Source of the DNA: G963720515 sp963720515 | GTDB lineage: Bacteria; Actinomycetota; Thermoleophilia; Gaiellales; Gaiellaceae | Direction of reading: 5' to 3' | Assembly: GCA_963720515.1 (NCBI GenBank) | Contig: OY970397.1 | Coordinates: 1,240,001 to 1,304,000 of the forward strand | DNA length: 64,000 nucleotides | Part shown: piece after piece, positions 1 through 7,991 of the stretch | Layout of the letters: each line of letters begins with the position of its first letter | Position numbering within the stretch: the stretch's first letter is position 1 | Position numbers and translations under genes: made by a program | Notes under the pieces: generated by a model | Databases searched by the model: none | What the model was told of the DNA's origin: nothing | The model's input: the letters and a program-made list of their open reading frames with translations, nothing else

Positions 1-1213
1 GGCATGGCGTACCCGACGACGCTCGCGCTCATCACCGCGCTCTGGGCCGGGCCGCTCCGCACACGCTCGATCGCGCTCTGGGCGGCGATCGGCGGCGCGA
101 TCAGCGCACTCGGCCCGCTCTGCGCCGGGATCCTCCTCGAGCACTTCTGGTGGGGCTCGGTCTTCCTCCTGACGGTCCCGCTCGCCGGCATTGCGCTCGT
201 CATGGCGCTCCTCTTCGTGCCGAGCCACGTGAACGAAGGCACCGAGCCCGTGGACAACCTCGGCGGGCTCCTCTCGATCGTCCTCGTCGGCACGCTGGTC
301 CTCGGGATCAACTTCGCGCCCGTGCCGGACAAGGGGACGCTCGCGATCGGCCTGCTCGCGATCGCCGCCGCCACGCTGGTCGCGTTCGTTCTACGGCAGC
401 GCCGCGCGCGGAACCCGCTGTACGACCTCGAGGTCGCCGCCCGCCCCACCTTCTGGGTCGCGGCGTGCGCCGGGCTCATCGTCTTCGGCTCGCTCATGGG
501 CGCGATGTTCATCGGCCAGCAGTTCCTGCAGAACGTGCTCTCGTACTCGACCGTCGAGGCGGGCGCGGCGATCCTCCCCGCCGCCGCGTGCATGGTCGTC
601 GTCGCCCCGCGCTCTGCGAAGCTCGTCGAGGTCCGCGGCGCGCGCTTCACGCTGCTCTTCGGCTACGTCTTCGTGCTGCTCGGCTTCCTCACGATGCTGC
701 TCCTCTGGAAGGAGGACATCTCCGTACTGGAAGGTCGCGCTCGGCTACGCGTTCGTCGGGATCGGCGTCGGCCTCGCCGGCACTCCGGCCTCGCACTCGC
801 TGACCGGCTCGGTTCCCGTTCGACGGGTCGGCATGGCGTCGGGCACCGCCGACCTTCAGCGCGACCTCGGCGGCGCGATCATGCAGTCGATCTTCGGCGC
901 GCTCCTGACCGCGGGCTACGCGTCCGCAGCCGGCGCCCTCGTCGCCTCATCCGGCCAGGACGTCACGAGCGCGACCCAGTCGGAGCTGACGAAGTCGTTC
1001 TCGAGCGCGGCCGACACCGCATCGCGCTACCCGGCGTCCCAGCAGGACGCGATCATCGCCGGGGCCAAGCAGGCGTTCCTCGACGGCGACCAGTGGGCCT
1101 ACACGGCCGGAATCGTGGCCGTCCTGATCGGCGCGACGCTCGTCTTCCTCAAGTTCCCGCGCCGCGACGACGAGCAGCGGCTCCTCGCCGGCTATCACGC
1201 CGAAGACGCCTGA
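1..1213 (+). CDS. MFS drug-exporter-like permease (DHA2 type), 5'-truncated by window edge and frameshifted
   Basis: This is the C-terminal two thirds of a 14-TM major facilitator of the EmrB/QacA type, which exports small molecules by proton antiport at the inner membrane. The visible part begins in a segment typical of mid-protein (PTTLALI, then WAAIGGAISALGPLCAGILLEHFWW), so the true start lies before the window. Hydrophobic helices continue to about base 718. The frame then shifts near 719-722: reading onward as SPYWKVALGYAFVGIG joins cleanly to MASGTADLQRDLGGAIMQS and a last helix, ending at 1213. Both sides of the break are family-like, so an indel error is likely. The gene converges with the next one and their ends overlap by 19 bp. 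Confidence 0.75.
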
Positions 1214-1821
1214 CGGGCGGAGAGCGGCAGGAGCAGGATCGCGCCGATCAGGAAGCACAGGCCGCCGAACGCGGTGAAGAAGTTCGCCGCTGCGAGGTGG
1301 ACGATGCTCCCGTTGGACGGCACCCAGAACGCGGCGAGGGCGGAGATCCCGAAGGCGATGCAGCCGACCAGGTTGACGGTGGCGATCTTCCAGTCGAGCG
1401 TCCGTCCCCGCCCGCGCACCAGGCTGTAGGCGAGGACGCCCGAGACCAGGAAGCATGCGGAGCCGATCGTGTCGGGCGTCCACACGAGCCGGTCGTACTC
1501 GGTCGCGTCGAGCCCCTGCTGGAGCGCCCGGAACGTGTCGACGTTGAAGTACAGCGTCCCGACGAACTGGATCCCGCTCGCCCACCAGTCGGTGCTGAAC
1601 CACCCGGCCCGCGTCGACTCGAGCAGCTGGAGCCCCGCGGCCGTAGTGAAGAAGATCGAGCCGACGAAGAAGACGAGCGCGTCGATCTCCGAGCCGACCA
1701 GCTCCACGAGCCCCGGGAACGGCCCGACGAAGAAGCACGTCGAGCCGATCGCGAACAGGACGCCGATCCACCACCCCGCGCGGTGCGGCGCCCACCAGAC
1801 TCCCTCGCCGTGCCGGGCCAA
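1195..1821 (-). CDS. Conserved integral membrane protein (YrhK-like), function unknown
   Basis: The 208-residue protein has six or so hydrophobic segments (IGVLFAIGSTCFFVGPFPG, ALVFFVGSIFFTTAAGLQLLE, then three more near the C-terminus) and short polar loops. Its alternating helix pairs resemble the YrhK-type membrane domain, but this is recognition by general look only. The TTG start directly follows the TAG of the upstream amidotransferase gene (TAGTTG), so it is translated as the third gene of the gadB operon. No catalytic motif is visible. Confidence 0.6.
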   Translation of the reverse strand: MARHGEGVWWAPHRAGWWIGVLFAIGSTCFFVGPFPGLVELVGSEIDALVFFVGSIFFTTAAGLQLLESTRAGWFSTDWWASGIQFVGTLYFNVDTFRALQQGLDATEYDRLVWTPDTIGSACFLVSGVLAYSLVRGRGRTLDWKIATVNLVGCIAFGISALAAFWVPSNGSIVHLAAANFFTAFGGLCFLIGAILLLPLSARQASSA

Positions 1822-2658
1822 CTACGAGGGCGGGACCGGCGCGAACGGATGGATCTCGTCGTCTCCGTCCTGCACGACGCCCCAGCTCGCCTCGGGCACC
1901 TCGTTCCAGGCGCCCTCGAGGTCGCCGAGCGGCTCCGACACGACGATGCGCGTCTCGTCGGAGAGCTCGTGGAACATCGGGTTGTCCGGGTACCGCTCGC
2001 GCAGGTCGGCCAGCTTCGTGGAGAAGAAGAGCGAGCGCGACTTGCCCTCGGTCGAGTAGCGGAACGCCCAGAGCTTGTCGCCGTCCGAGGTCGCCACGGT
2101 GCCCTGCACCGGGAACTCGATGCCGTTGCGCCGCCCGACGTCCTCGACGAAGCCGACCGCGCGGGCGACCGCCGCGGGCGGATCGTCCTCGAGCCCGAAC
2201 GTGAGCGCGAGGAAGAAGAACGTCTCCGAGTCGGTCGACCCGTCGATCCGGTTGTAGAGCGACGGGTCCACGGCGAGCATGAGCTCGCGCTTCACGTCGT
2301 GGAACTGCGTGAGCGAGCCGTTGTGCATCCACATCCACTTGCCGTAGCGAAACGGGTGGCAGTTCGTCGACTGCACCGGCGTCCCGGTGGAGGCGCGGAT
2401 GTGGGCGAAGACGAGACCGGACTTCACGTGGCCGGCGATCTCCCTCAGGTTCCAGTCGTTCCAGGCCGGCTCGACGCTCTTGAAGAGCGCGGGCGACTCC
2501 ACGTCGTCGCCGTACCAGCCGATGCCGAAGCCGTCGCCGTTCGTGGTCTCGACCCCGAGCCGCGAGTGGAGGCTCTGGTCGATGAGGGAGTACTTGGGCT
2601 TGAGCACCAGGTCCTCGAGGAGGACGGGCGTTCCGCGATAAGCAAGCCAGCGGCACAT
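1822..2658 (-). CDS. Class II glutamine amidotransferase (EgtC/YafJ-like)
   Basis: This Ntn-type amidotransferase hydrolyses the amide of glutamine or a gamma-glutamyl compound with an N-terminal cysteine. I place the start at 2658 so that the protein begins MCRWLAYRG, leaving Cys2 as the nucleophile; the longer in-frame extension would bury it. Other class II features are NGDGFGIGWYGDD (about residues 39-51), the RASTGTPVQSTNCHPF segment and WMHNGSL. Length is 278 residues. It starts 1 bp after the gadB stop codon, so the two are translationally coupled. The pairing suggests glutamine or gamma-glutamyl turnover linked to glutamate decarboxylation, which is inference. Confidence 0.85.
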   Translation of the reverse strand: MCRWLAYRGTPVLLEDLVLKPKYSLIDQSLHSRLGVETTNGDGFGIGWYGDDVESPALFKSVEPAWNDWNLREIAGHVKSGLVFAHIRASTGTPVQSTNCHPFRYGKWMWMHNGSLTQFHDVKRELMLAVDPSLYNRIDGSTDSETFFFLALTFGLEDDPPAAVARAVGFVEDVGRRNGIEFPVQGTVATSDGDKLWAFRYSTEGKSRSLFFSTKLADLRERYPDNPMFHELSDETRIVVSEPLGDLEGAWNEVPEASWGVVQDGDDEIHPFAPVPPS

Positions 2659-2659
2659 G

Positions 2660-4051
2660 TCAGTGGGCGAACGCGGTCCCCGAGGCCGCATCGTGGACCG
2701 GCTCGGCCTGTGCCTCGAGCCGTGGGAGCTGGCGTTCCAGGTCTTCGAGGAGCAGGTCGGCCAGGTCGTGCGTGAACCCGCGCCGCACGACGACGCGGAG
2801 CGCGGCGAGGTCGGTGCGGTTCTCCGGGAACGTGTAGGCGGGGAGCTGCCAGCCGCGCTCGCGCATCGCGTTCGAGACGTCGAACACGGTGTAGTTCGTG
2901 ACGTCGTCCTTGAGCTTGAAGGCGAAGACCGGGAGCTCGTCGCCGCGCGTCAGGAGCTCGAACGGCCCCATCTCGGCGATCTGGTCCGAGAGCCGCGTCG
3001 CGACCTCGCGCGCGTAACCCTGCACGCGCTGGTAGCCCTCGAAGCCGAGGCGGAGGAAGTTGTAGTACTGGGCGACCACCTGGGCGCCCGGGCGCGAGAA
3101 GTTGAGCGCGAAGGTCGGCATGTTGTCGCCGAGGTAGTTCACCCAGAAGATCAGGTCGGACGGCAGCGCGTCGGCGTCGCGCCAGACGATCCAGCCGACG
3201 CCCGGGTAGACGAGCCCGTACTTGTGGCCGGACGTGTTGATCGAGGCGACGCGGTCGAGCCGGAAGTCCCACTCGAGGTCCTCGTCGATGAACGGCGCGA
3301 TCATCGCGCCGGACGCGCCGTCCACGTGGACGGGGATGTCGAGGCCGGTCTCCGCCTGCAGCGCGTCGAGCGCCTCGCAGATCTCCTTCACCGGCTCGTA
3401 GGCCCCGTCGAACGTGGAGCCGAGGATCGCGATCACGCCGATCGTGTTCTCGTCGCAGCGCTTCACCGCCTCCTCGGCGGAGAGGATGAAGCGGTCGCCC
3501 TCCATGGGGACGAGCCGCATCTCGACATCCCAGTAGTTCGCGAGCTTCTCCCAGCAGACCTGGACGTTGATGCCCATGACCAGGTTGGGCTTGTCCGTCG
3601 GCTTGCCCTCCTCCGCGCGCCGCTGCTGCCAGCGCCGCTTGAGGGCGAGACCGCCGAGCATGGCCGCCTCGCTCGAGCCGGTGGTCGAGCAGCCCGTCGC
3701 CTCCTCGGCCTCGGGCGCATTCCAGAGCTTGCTCAGCATCGCGACGCAGCGCGCCTCGATCTCCGCGGTCTGCGGGTACTCGTCCTTGTCGATCATGTTC
3801 TTGTCGAAGCACTCGGCCATGAGCTTCTCGGCCTGCGGCTCCATCCAGGTGCTGACGAACGTGGCGACGTTGAGACGAGCGTTGCCGTCGAGCATCAGCT
3901 CGTCGTGGATGATCTGGTAGGCGAGGTCCGGCGGGATCTCGCTCTCGGGCATCTCGTGGCGCGGGATCGTGCCGGCCTCACTCGAGAAGAGCGGGTCGAC
4001 GCTGAGGGCGCGTGCGGCGCGCCGGCGCCGTGCCGGGTGCTTGAGCGTCAT
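2660..4051 (-). CDS. gadB: Glutamate decarboxylase
   Basis: This pyridoxal-phosphate enzyme converts glutamate to GABA and CO2 in the cytoplasm, consuming a proton. The 463-residue length fits the group II decarboxylase family. Visible motifs are TGSSEAAM (about 124-131), HVDGASGA (242-249, Asp244 pairing with the PLP ring nitrogen) and SGHKYG (274-279, with Lys277 as the Schiff-base lysine). A good ribosome site (gaggagg, 6 nt) precedes ATG 4051. It heads an operon with the amidotransferase and a membrane protein. No GABA antiporter (gadC) is in view, unless the unassigned membrane protein does that job. Confidence 0.93.
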   Translation of the reverse strand: MTLKHPARRRRAARALSVDPLFSSEAGTIPRHEMPESEIPPDLAYQIIHDELMLDGNARLNVATFVSTWMEPQAEKLMAECFDKNMIDKDEYPQTAEIEARCVAMLSKLWNAPEAEEATGCSTTGSSEAAMLGGLALKRRWQQRRAEEGKPTDKPNLVMGINVQVCWEKLANYWDVEMRLVPMEGDRFILSAEEAVKRCDENTIGVIAILGSTFDGAYEPVKEICEALDALQAETGLDIPVHVDGASGAMIAPFIDEDLEWDFRLDRVASINTSGHKYGLVYPGVGWIVWRDADALPSDLIFWVNYLGDNMPTFALNFSRPGAQVVAQYYNFLRLGFEGYQRVQGYAREVATRLSDQIAEMGPFELLTRGDELPVFAFKLKDDVTNYTVFDVSNAMRERGWQLPAYTFPENRTDLAALRVVVRRGFTHDLADLLLEDLERQLPRLEAQAEPVHDAASGTAFAH

Positions 4052-4194
4052 GGGAACCTCCTCGGCTCCTGGGGGTACGGCCGACGCTACAGCAGTCGAG
4101 TGCCCCGGGGCTGCCTAGGCGTTCCGGACCAGGTTGAGCGGAACCGCGCGACTGTGAGAGGGTGGACGCTCCCCGAACTGCAGGAGGTCACCGC

Positions 4195-4590
4195 TTGCTC
4201 GTTGCCGACTATCCATTCTTCAGCGTCCTCGGAACCCTGCTCATCTTCTTCGCGTGGGTGATCTGGTTCTGGCTCCTGATCACCGTGTTCGCCGACCTGT
4301 TCCGCCGCCGTGACATCGGCGGCTTCGCGAAGGTCCTCTGGATCATCTTCGTGATCATCCTCCCGTTCCTCGGCGTCTTCATCTACCTGATCGCCGAGCA
4401 CGACGGGATGACCGAGCGGAGCATCGACCAGGCAACGGCCCAGCAAGCGAAGATGGACAGCTACGTCCGCGAGGTGGCGAGCAGCAGCGGCGCCGCCGGC
4501 GAGATCGAGCGGGCCAAGGGCCTCCTCGACTCGGGCGCCATCACGCAGGCCGAGTACGACGCGATCAAGGCGAAGGCACTCGCGAGCTAG
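4195..4590 (+). CDS. Small membrane protein with PLDc_N-like helices and C-terminal SHOCT domain
   Basis: The protein has about 131 residues. Two membrane helices lie near the N-terminus (LGTLLIFFAWVIWFWLLITVFADLF and LWIIFVIILPFLGVFIYLIAEH), separated by a basic loop (RRRD). The C-terminal 30 residues (IERAKGLLDSGAITQAEYDAIKAKAL) are a classic SHOCT domain. TTG 4195 is chosen because AGGAGGT at 4182-4188 sits 6 nt before it; the GTG at 4162 has no such site. Such proteins are common in actinobacteria and their role is unknown. Confidence 0.8.
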   Translation: MLVADYPFFSVLGTLLIFFAWVIWFWLLITVFADLFRRRDIGGFAKVLWIIFVIILPFLGVFIYLIAEHDGMTERSIDQATAQQAKMDSYVREVASSSGAAGEIERAKGLLDSGAITQAEYDAIKAKALAS

Positions 4591-4598
4591 CGGGAGTC

Positions 4599-4636
4599 GC
4601 TGCGGGGGCGCCGCCTAGCCGCGGCGCCCCCGCAGC
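4599..4636. terminator. Bidirectional hairpin terminator between convergent genes
   Basis: A perfect 16-bp stem (4599-4614 with 4621-4636) closes a 6-nt loop. It lies between the ends of the rightward SHOCT gene and the leftward reductase gene. There is no clear U-tract, as is common in GC-rich actinobacteria. Confidence 0.8.
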
Positions 4637-4647
4637 AGCCTGCGGCC

Positions 4648-5232
4648 CTACGCGGCGGCAGCCTCGGCCTTCGGCCGGTAGACCAGGACGACGATGCCGT
4701 CGTTGCCGACCGGCCGCGACTCCACGAGCTCGAGCCTCGCCGTGACGCCGTCGTCGAAGAGCCGCTTGCCGCCGCCGAGGGCGACCGGGAACACCATGAG
4801 GCGCAGCTCGTCCACGAGGCCGCGGCGCAGGAGCTCGCGGGCGACCTGCCCGCTGCCGGCGACGAGGAGGTCGCCGCCCTCCCGCTCCTTGAGCGCGGTG
4901 AGCGCGTCGCCCACGTCGCCCTCGAGCACCTGGGAGTTGTTCCACTCCGGGTTCTCGAGCGTCGAGGAGACGACGTACTTCGGCATCCCGTTCATCTTGT
5001 CCGCGAAGCCGGCCTCGTCCTCGATCGTCGGCCAGGCCGCCGCGAAGCCCTCGTACGTGATCCGCCCGAGGAGCAGCGCGTCGGCGCCGAGCGTCTCGTC
5101 CAGCTTGAACTTGCCGCCGTCCTCGCCCTGGTCGAACTGGAACGCCCAGCCGCCGTACGGCGATCCCTCGCCTCCGCCCGGGTCCTCGATGACGCCGTCG
5201 AGGGTGATGAACTCCGTGACCACGATCCGCAT
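4648..5232 (-). CDS. Dihydrofolate reductase-family (RibD C-terminal-like) reductase
   Basis: The 194-residue protein matches the RibD_C / DHFR-like fold, which binds NADPH and reduces a small heterocyclic substrate. Visible features are the opening strand MRIVVTEFITLDGVIEDPGG, the LLLGRITYEGFAAAWP helix-loop and the dinucleotide-binding stretch GGDLLVAGSGQVARELLRRGLVDELRLMVFP. AAAGGAG precedes ATG 5232. Stand-alone members of this family rarely act in riboflavin synthesis, so the substrate is unknown. The tandem-cupin gene lies 27 bp upstream on the same strand. Confidence 0.85.
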   Translation of the reverse strand: MRIVVTEFITLDGVIEDPGGGEGSPYGGWAFQFDQGEDGGKFKLDETLGADALLLGRITYEGFAAAWPTIEDEAGFADKMNGMPKYVVSSTLENPEWNNSQVLEGDVGDALTALKEREGGDLLVAGSGQVARELLRRGLVDELRLMVFPVALGGGKRLFDDGVTARLELVESRPVGNDGIVVLVYRPKAEAAAA

Positions 5233-5259
5233 CGCCTGCTCCTTTCAGTGTCGTCGACC

Positions 5260-6003
5260 CTAGGACTCGACCGATGGGAAAAACTCGTCGGTGAAAAGCG
5301 TCACCCGTCGAGCCAGATGCGTCTCGAAGCGAGGCGCGGCGTGGACGGCCACCATTCGCAGCCGCTCGACCGCGGTAAAGCCGTGCGGGAGCTCGGCCGG
5401 GACCACGAGCGCGTCCCCCGCGCTCGCCTCGACCGTCTCGTCGCCGAGCCTGAACCGGCCGGAGCCCTCGCGGAGGATGAAGGTCTCCGTGTACGGGTGC
5501 CAGTGAAGCGAGGGGCCGCGGCCGGGCGCCGCGTCCACGACGATGATCGTCACCTCGCCGCCGTACGGCCCGCCCTCGAACTCCCCGCTCGTCGCGTCCG
5601 GGGCCTCACGCCAGGTCGGGAGCGTCGCGTCCGCGTGGGGCACGTCGTCGTTCGCGCCGGCGAGCCAGGTCTGGACGAATCGCGGCGACGCGTGGATACC
5701 GAGCTGCCGGACGCCGTCGGGCTCGAGCGCCGTGAACCCGTGTGCGGTGTTCGGCGCGACGACGACCACGTCGCCCGCGCGCGCGTTCACGCTCACGTCC
5801 CCGGACCGGAACCGCGCGGCGCCCTCGAGGAGCACGAACGTCTCCGTGTAGGGATGCCAGTGCGGCCCGGGCCCGTCACCGGGCTTCGCGTCGACGACGA
5901 ACATCGACACCTCGCCGCCGTACGGCCCGCCCTCGAACTGCCCGTTCGTCGCGCCCGGCGCCCTGCGCCAGGTCGGGAGCTTCGTGTCGTCGTGCTCCGG
6001 CAC
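5260..6003 (-). CDS. Tandem-cupin protein, two near-identical cupin domains
   Basis: The 247-residue protein is made of two copies of one cupin domain. Each copy starts LPTWR-AP-AT-G-FEGGPYGGEV, carries the metal motif HWHPYTETF (about residues 48-56 and 174-182) and ends with a PxxxPHGFTA-type second motif (NTAHGFTALE and ELPHGFTAVE). The His/Glu pattern suggests a divalent metal in each barrel. Possible roles are a dioxygenase, an isomerase or a binding protein; the sequence does not decide. The repeated block points to an internal gene duplication. It probably shares a transcript with the reductase downstream. Confidence 0.82.
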   Translation of the reverse strand: MPEHDDTKLPTWRRAPGATNGQFEGGPYGGEVSMFVVDAKPGDGPGPHWHPYTETFVLLEGAARFRSGDVSVNARAGDVVVVAPNTAHGFTALEPDGVRQLGIHASPRFVQTWLAGANDDVPHADATLPTWREAPDATSGEFEGGPYGGEVTIIVVDAAPGRGPSLHWHPYTETFILREGSGRFRLGDETVEASAGDALVVPAELPHGFTAVERLRMVAVHAAPRFETHLARRVTLFTDEFFPSVES

Positions 6004-6116
6004 CGCGCCTCCTCTCGGTCGAGGCCTGCAGCCTACGACGCTCGGCCGGGCGAAAACGGACCGCCGGTGGAGTAGGGTCGGCGTAACGCCCGTCTAGACC
6101 AGGAGGTGCACGCCGC

Positions 6117-6563
6117 ATGCGTCGACTCGAGTCCCTTGAGGAGGTCCGCCGGCTCCTCAAGGAGCGACCTGAGCAGACCACGACCTATTCGGTGCCCGAG
6201 GAGTTCCTCGTCAGGCTTCCGCCCGAGACGAAGCTCCGCGAGAGCGACGCGGAGGAGCTGGAGGAGCTGGCCAAGTACCTCGGCGCGAGCCCCAAGGAGC
6301 TCGCCGGTCCCTTCCGCGTGGTGGACGCGAACTGCGAGAGCTGCAATCGGCGGATCACGTTCCTCGACTTCGTCCAGACGGCGGTGGACATGGACGCGCA
6401 CCCGCGCGAGGAGCTCCGCGCCGTCCTCACGGGCGAGAAGGGAGCGTGGCTCACCATCCGAGGCCGCGACGGGGGCCGCCCCGTCATCTGCGGCGGCTGC
6501 GGCAAGCAGGCGCGGATGCCGGCGTACTCGGAGTACTCGTCCTCCAGCTACGCGTACGCCTGA
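6117..6563 (+). CDS. Uncharacterised protein with two CxxC zinc-binding pairs
   Basis: The 148-residue protein starts with a charged helix-rich half (RLESLEEVRRLLKERPEQTTTYSVPEEFL). The second half has NCESCNRR (about residues 72-79) and CGGCGKQ (about 127-133), which together make a plausible four-cysteine zinc site. The tail is rich in Ser and Tyr. AGGAGG precedes ATG 6117 by about 10 nt. It lies 42 bp before the LanC-like gene on the same strand. I do not recognise the family. Confidence 0.65.
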   Translation: MRRLESLEEVRRLLKERPEQTTTYSVPEEFLVRLPPETKLRESDAEELEELAKYLGASPKELAGPFRVVDANCESCNRRITFLDFVQTAVDMDAHPREELRAVLTGEKGAWLTIRGRDGGRPVICGGCGKQARMPAYSEYSSSSYAYA

Positions 6564-6605
6564 CCCACCGTCGCCGCGGGTGGACGACGCCCTACGATCG
6601 TCCGC

Positions 6606-7793
6606 ATGCTCTACACGCCGGCCCGTCACGAGCCGCTCGCCGGCCTGACCTTCGACGAGGCGGGCGCGCGGGAGGCGATCGCCCGCATCGGGGCGCGCGC
6701 GGAGCGCGAGCTCGACGCGGCGGACGGGCGCTGGCCGCTCGACGCGTCCGACGCGGAAGACGAGGACGACCCTCCGGCGAGCGGCCTCTACTGCGGCGCC
6801 GCCGGGATCGCCTGGGCGCTCGGCGAGCTGGGCATCGAGGTCGATCGCACGTTCGTGGAGTCGCTCGAGGCGCGGCTCGTCGCCGAGCCCGACGACCCGG
6901 AGCTCGGCGTGGGCGGGGTCTGGTCCGGCGTGCCCGGCGTCCTCGCCGTGGCGGAGCGGTTCTGGCCCGATGCGGCCCGGCGCGACCGCCTCTTCGAGCA
7001 CGCCCAGGCGTCGCTCGAGTCGCCGGCGCTCGAGCCCATGTACGGCCACCCGGGCCACATGGCGCTCGCCGCGGAGCTCTACGCCCGCACGGGAGAGGAC
7101 CGCTGGGCCGAGTTCTGGTCGGCCGGCGCGGCGCGGCTCCTCGCCGAGTGGCGTCATGACGACGCGCTCGACGCCTGGCTCTGGACCCAGACGATCGGGA
7201 CGGACGGGACGCGCTACGTCGGCGCCGCGCACGGGGTCGTCGCGAACCTCCACGTGCTGCTGCGCGGCGGTGCGCTCCTCCCAGACCGGCGCGCCGAGGT
7301 CGAGCGACGCGCGGTAGAGACCCTCACGCACCTCGCGGTCGTCGAGGACGGCATGGCGAACTGGCCCGCGGTGGCGGGGGATCCGCTCGCCAGCCGCGAC
7401 CGGATCCGCGTGCAGTGGTGCCACGGGTCGCCGGGCGTCCTGACTACGTTGTGGGACGCCGCGCCGGACGACGACGCCTGGGGTGAGCTCCTCCTGGGCG
7501 CAGGCCGGCTCGTCTGGGCGGCGGGCCCGATCCGCGACGCGCCCGGCCTCTGCCATGGGACGGCGGGGAACGCCTACGCCCTCCTCGCCCTGTGGCGCCG
7601 GACCGGCGACGAGCAGTGGCTCGACCGGGCGCGCGCCTTCGCGGCGCATGCCGTCGGGCAGGCCGAGGAGCGCGCGGCGAGGCTGGGCCACGGACGGCAC
7701 TCGCTCTTCACCGGGGACGAGGGCGTGGCGATGTGCCTGGCCTCGTGCCTCGCGGGCGACGAGCGCCTCCCGGTGGCGGACCGGCTGATCTGA
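6606..7793 (+). CDS. LanC-like lanthionine cyclase family protein, stand-alone
   Basis: The 395-residue protein has the repeating GxxG helix pairs of the LanC alpha/alpha barrel (LYCGAAGIAWALGELG, GGVWSGVPGVLAVAERF, YGHPGHMALAAELY). The catalytic set of lanthipeptide cyclases appears complete: His209 in AAHG, Cys272-His273 in QWCHGSPG, and Cys316-His317 in LCHGTAGN, corresponding to the NisC zinc ligands and active-site His. LanC enzymes add cysteine thiols to dehydroamino acids, and LanCL relatives add glutathione to dehydrated proteins. No precursor peptide, dehydratase or exporter is seen nearby, so a housekeeping LanCL-like role is possible. No ribosome site is visible, and a TACGAT box at 6593-6598 could give a leaderless transcript. 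Confidence 0.85.
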   Translation: MLYTPARHEPLAGLTFDEAGAREAIARIGARAERELDAADGRWPLDASDAEDEDDPPASGLYCGAAGIAWALGELGIEVDRTFVESLEARLVAEPDDPELGVGGVWSGVPGVLAVAERFWPDAARRDRLFEHAQASLESPALEPMYGHPGHMALAAELYARTGEDRWAEFWSAGAARLLAEWRHDDALDAWLWTQTIGTDGTRYVGAAHGVVANLHVLLRGGALLPDRRAEVERRAVETLTHLAVVEDGMANWPAVAGDPLASRDRIRVQWCHGSPGVLTTLWDAAPDDDAWGELLLGAGRLVWAAGPIRDAPGLCHGTAGNAYALLALWRRTGDEQWLDRARAFAAHAVGQAEERAARLGHGRHSLFTGDEGVAMCLASCLAGDERLPVADRLI

Positions 7794-7948
7794 CGCCTAC
7801 GTGATGCGCCAGGAGCGCTTCGCGGGCGTCCGGTCGAAATTCCCGGCGGGGTGCTTCGGCGACCACGAATTGCTCACAGGACGGTCACCGAGACGACTCT
7901 CTTGGCGGCGCCGCCCGCCGGGCTCGACGCCCCAGCGTTGGCACCGGG

Positions 7949-7991
7949 TTGACTGCGAGGCCATCCGCGGGCAAGATTTAGGCGTGTCTAA
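7949..7991 (+). promoter_or_regulatory. Probable leaderless promoter and MntR/DtxR-type operator of the oxidase-ZIP-regulator operon
   Basis: TTGACT (7949-7954) is followed after 17 bp by CAAGAT (7972-7977), placing the start of transcription at or next to the GTG at 7984. Over that point lies TTAGGCGTGTCTAA (7978-7991), whose TTAG/CTAA arms resemble DtxR/MntR half sites. The regulator gene is the third gene of this operon. All of this is motif reading. Confidence 0.45.

Noticed and set aside
947..2656. Long minus-strand open frames across the first genes
   Set aside because: They are Arg/Pro/Gly-rich translations opposite or out of register with well-supported genes, as expected in very GC-rich DNA.
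7801..7983. N-terminal extension of the multicopper oxidase
   Set aside because: It would put about 60 unrelated residues before a clear Tat signal, and a promoter overlaps this part.
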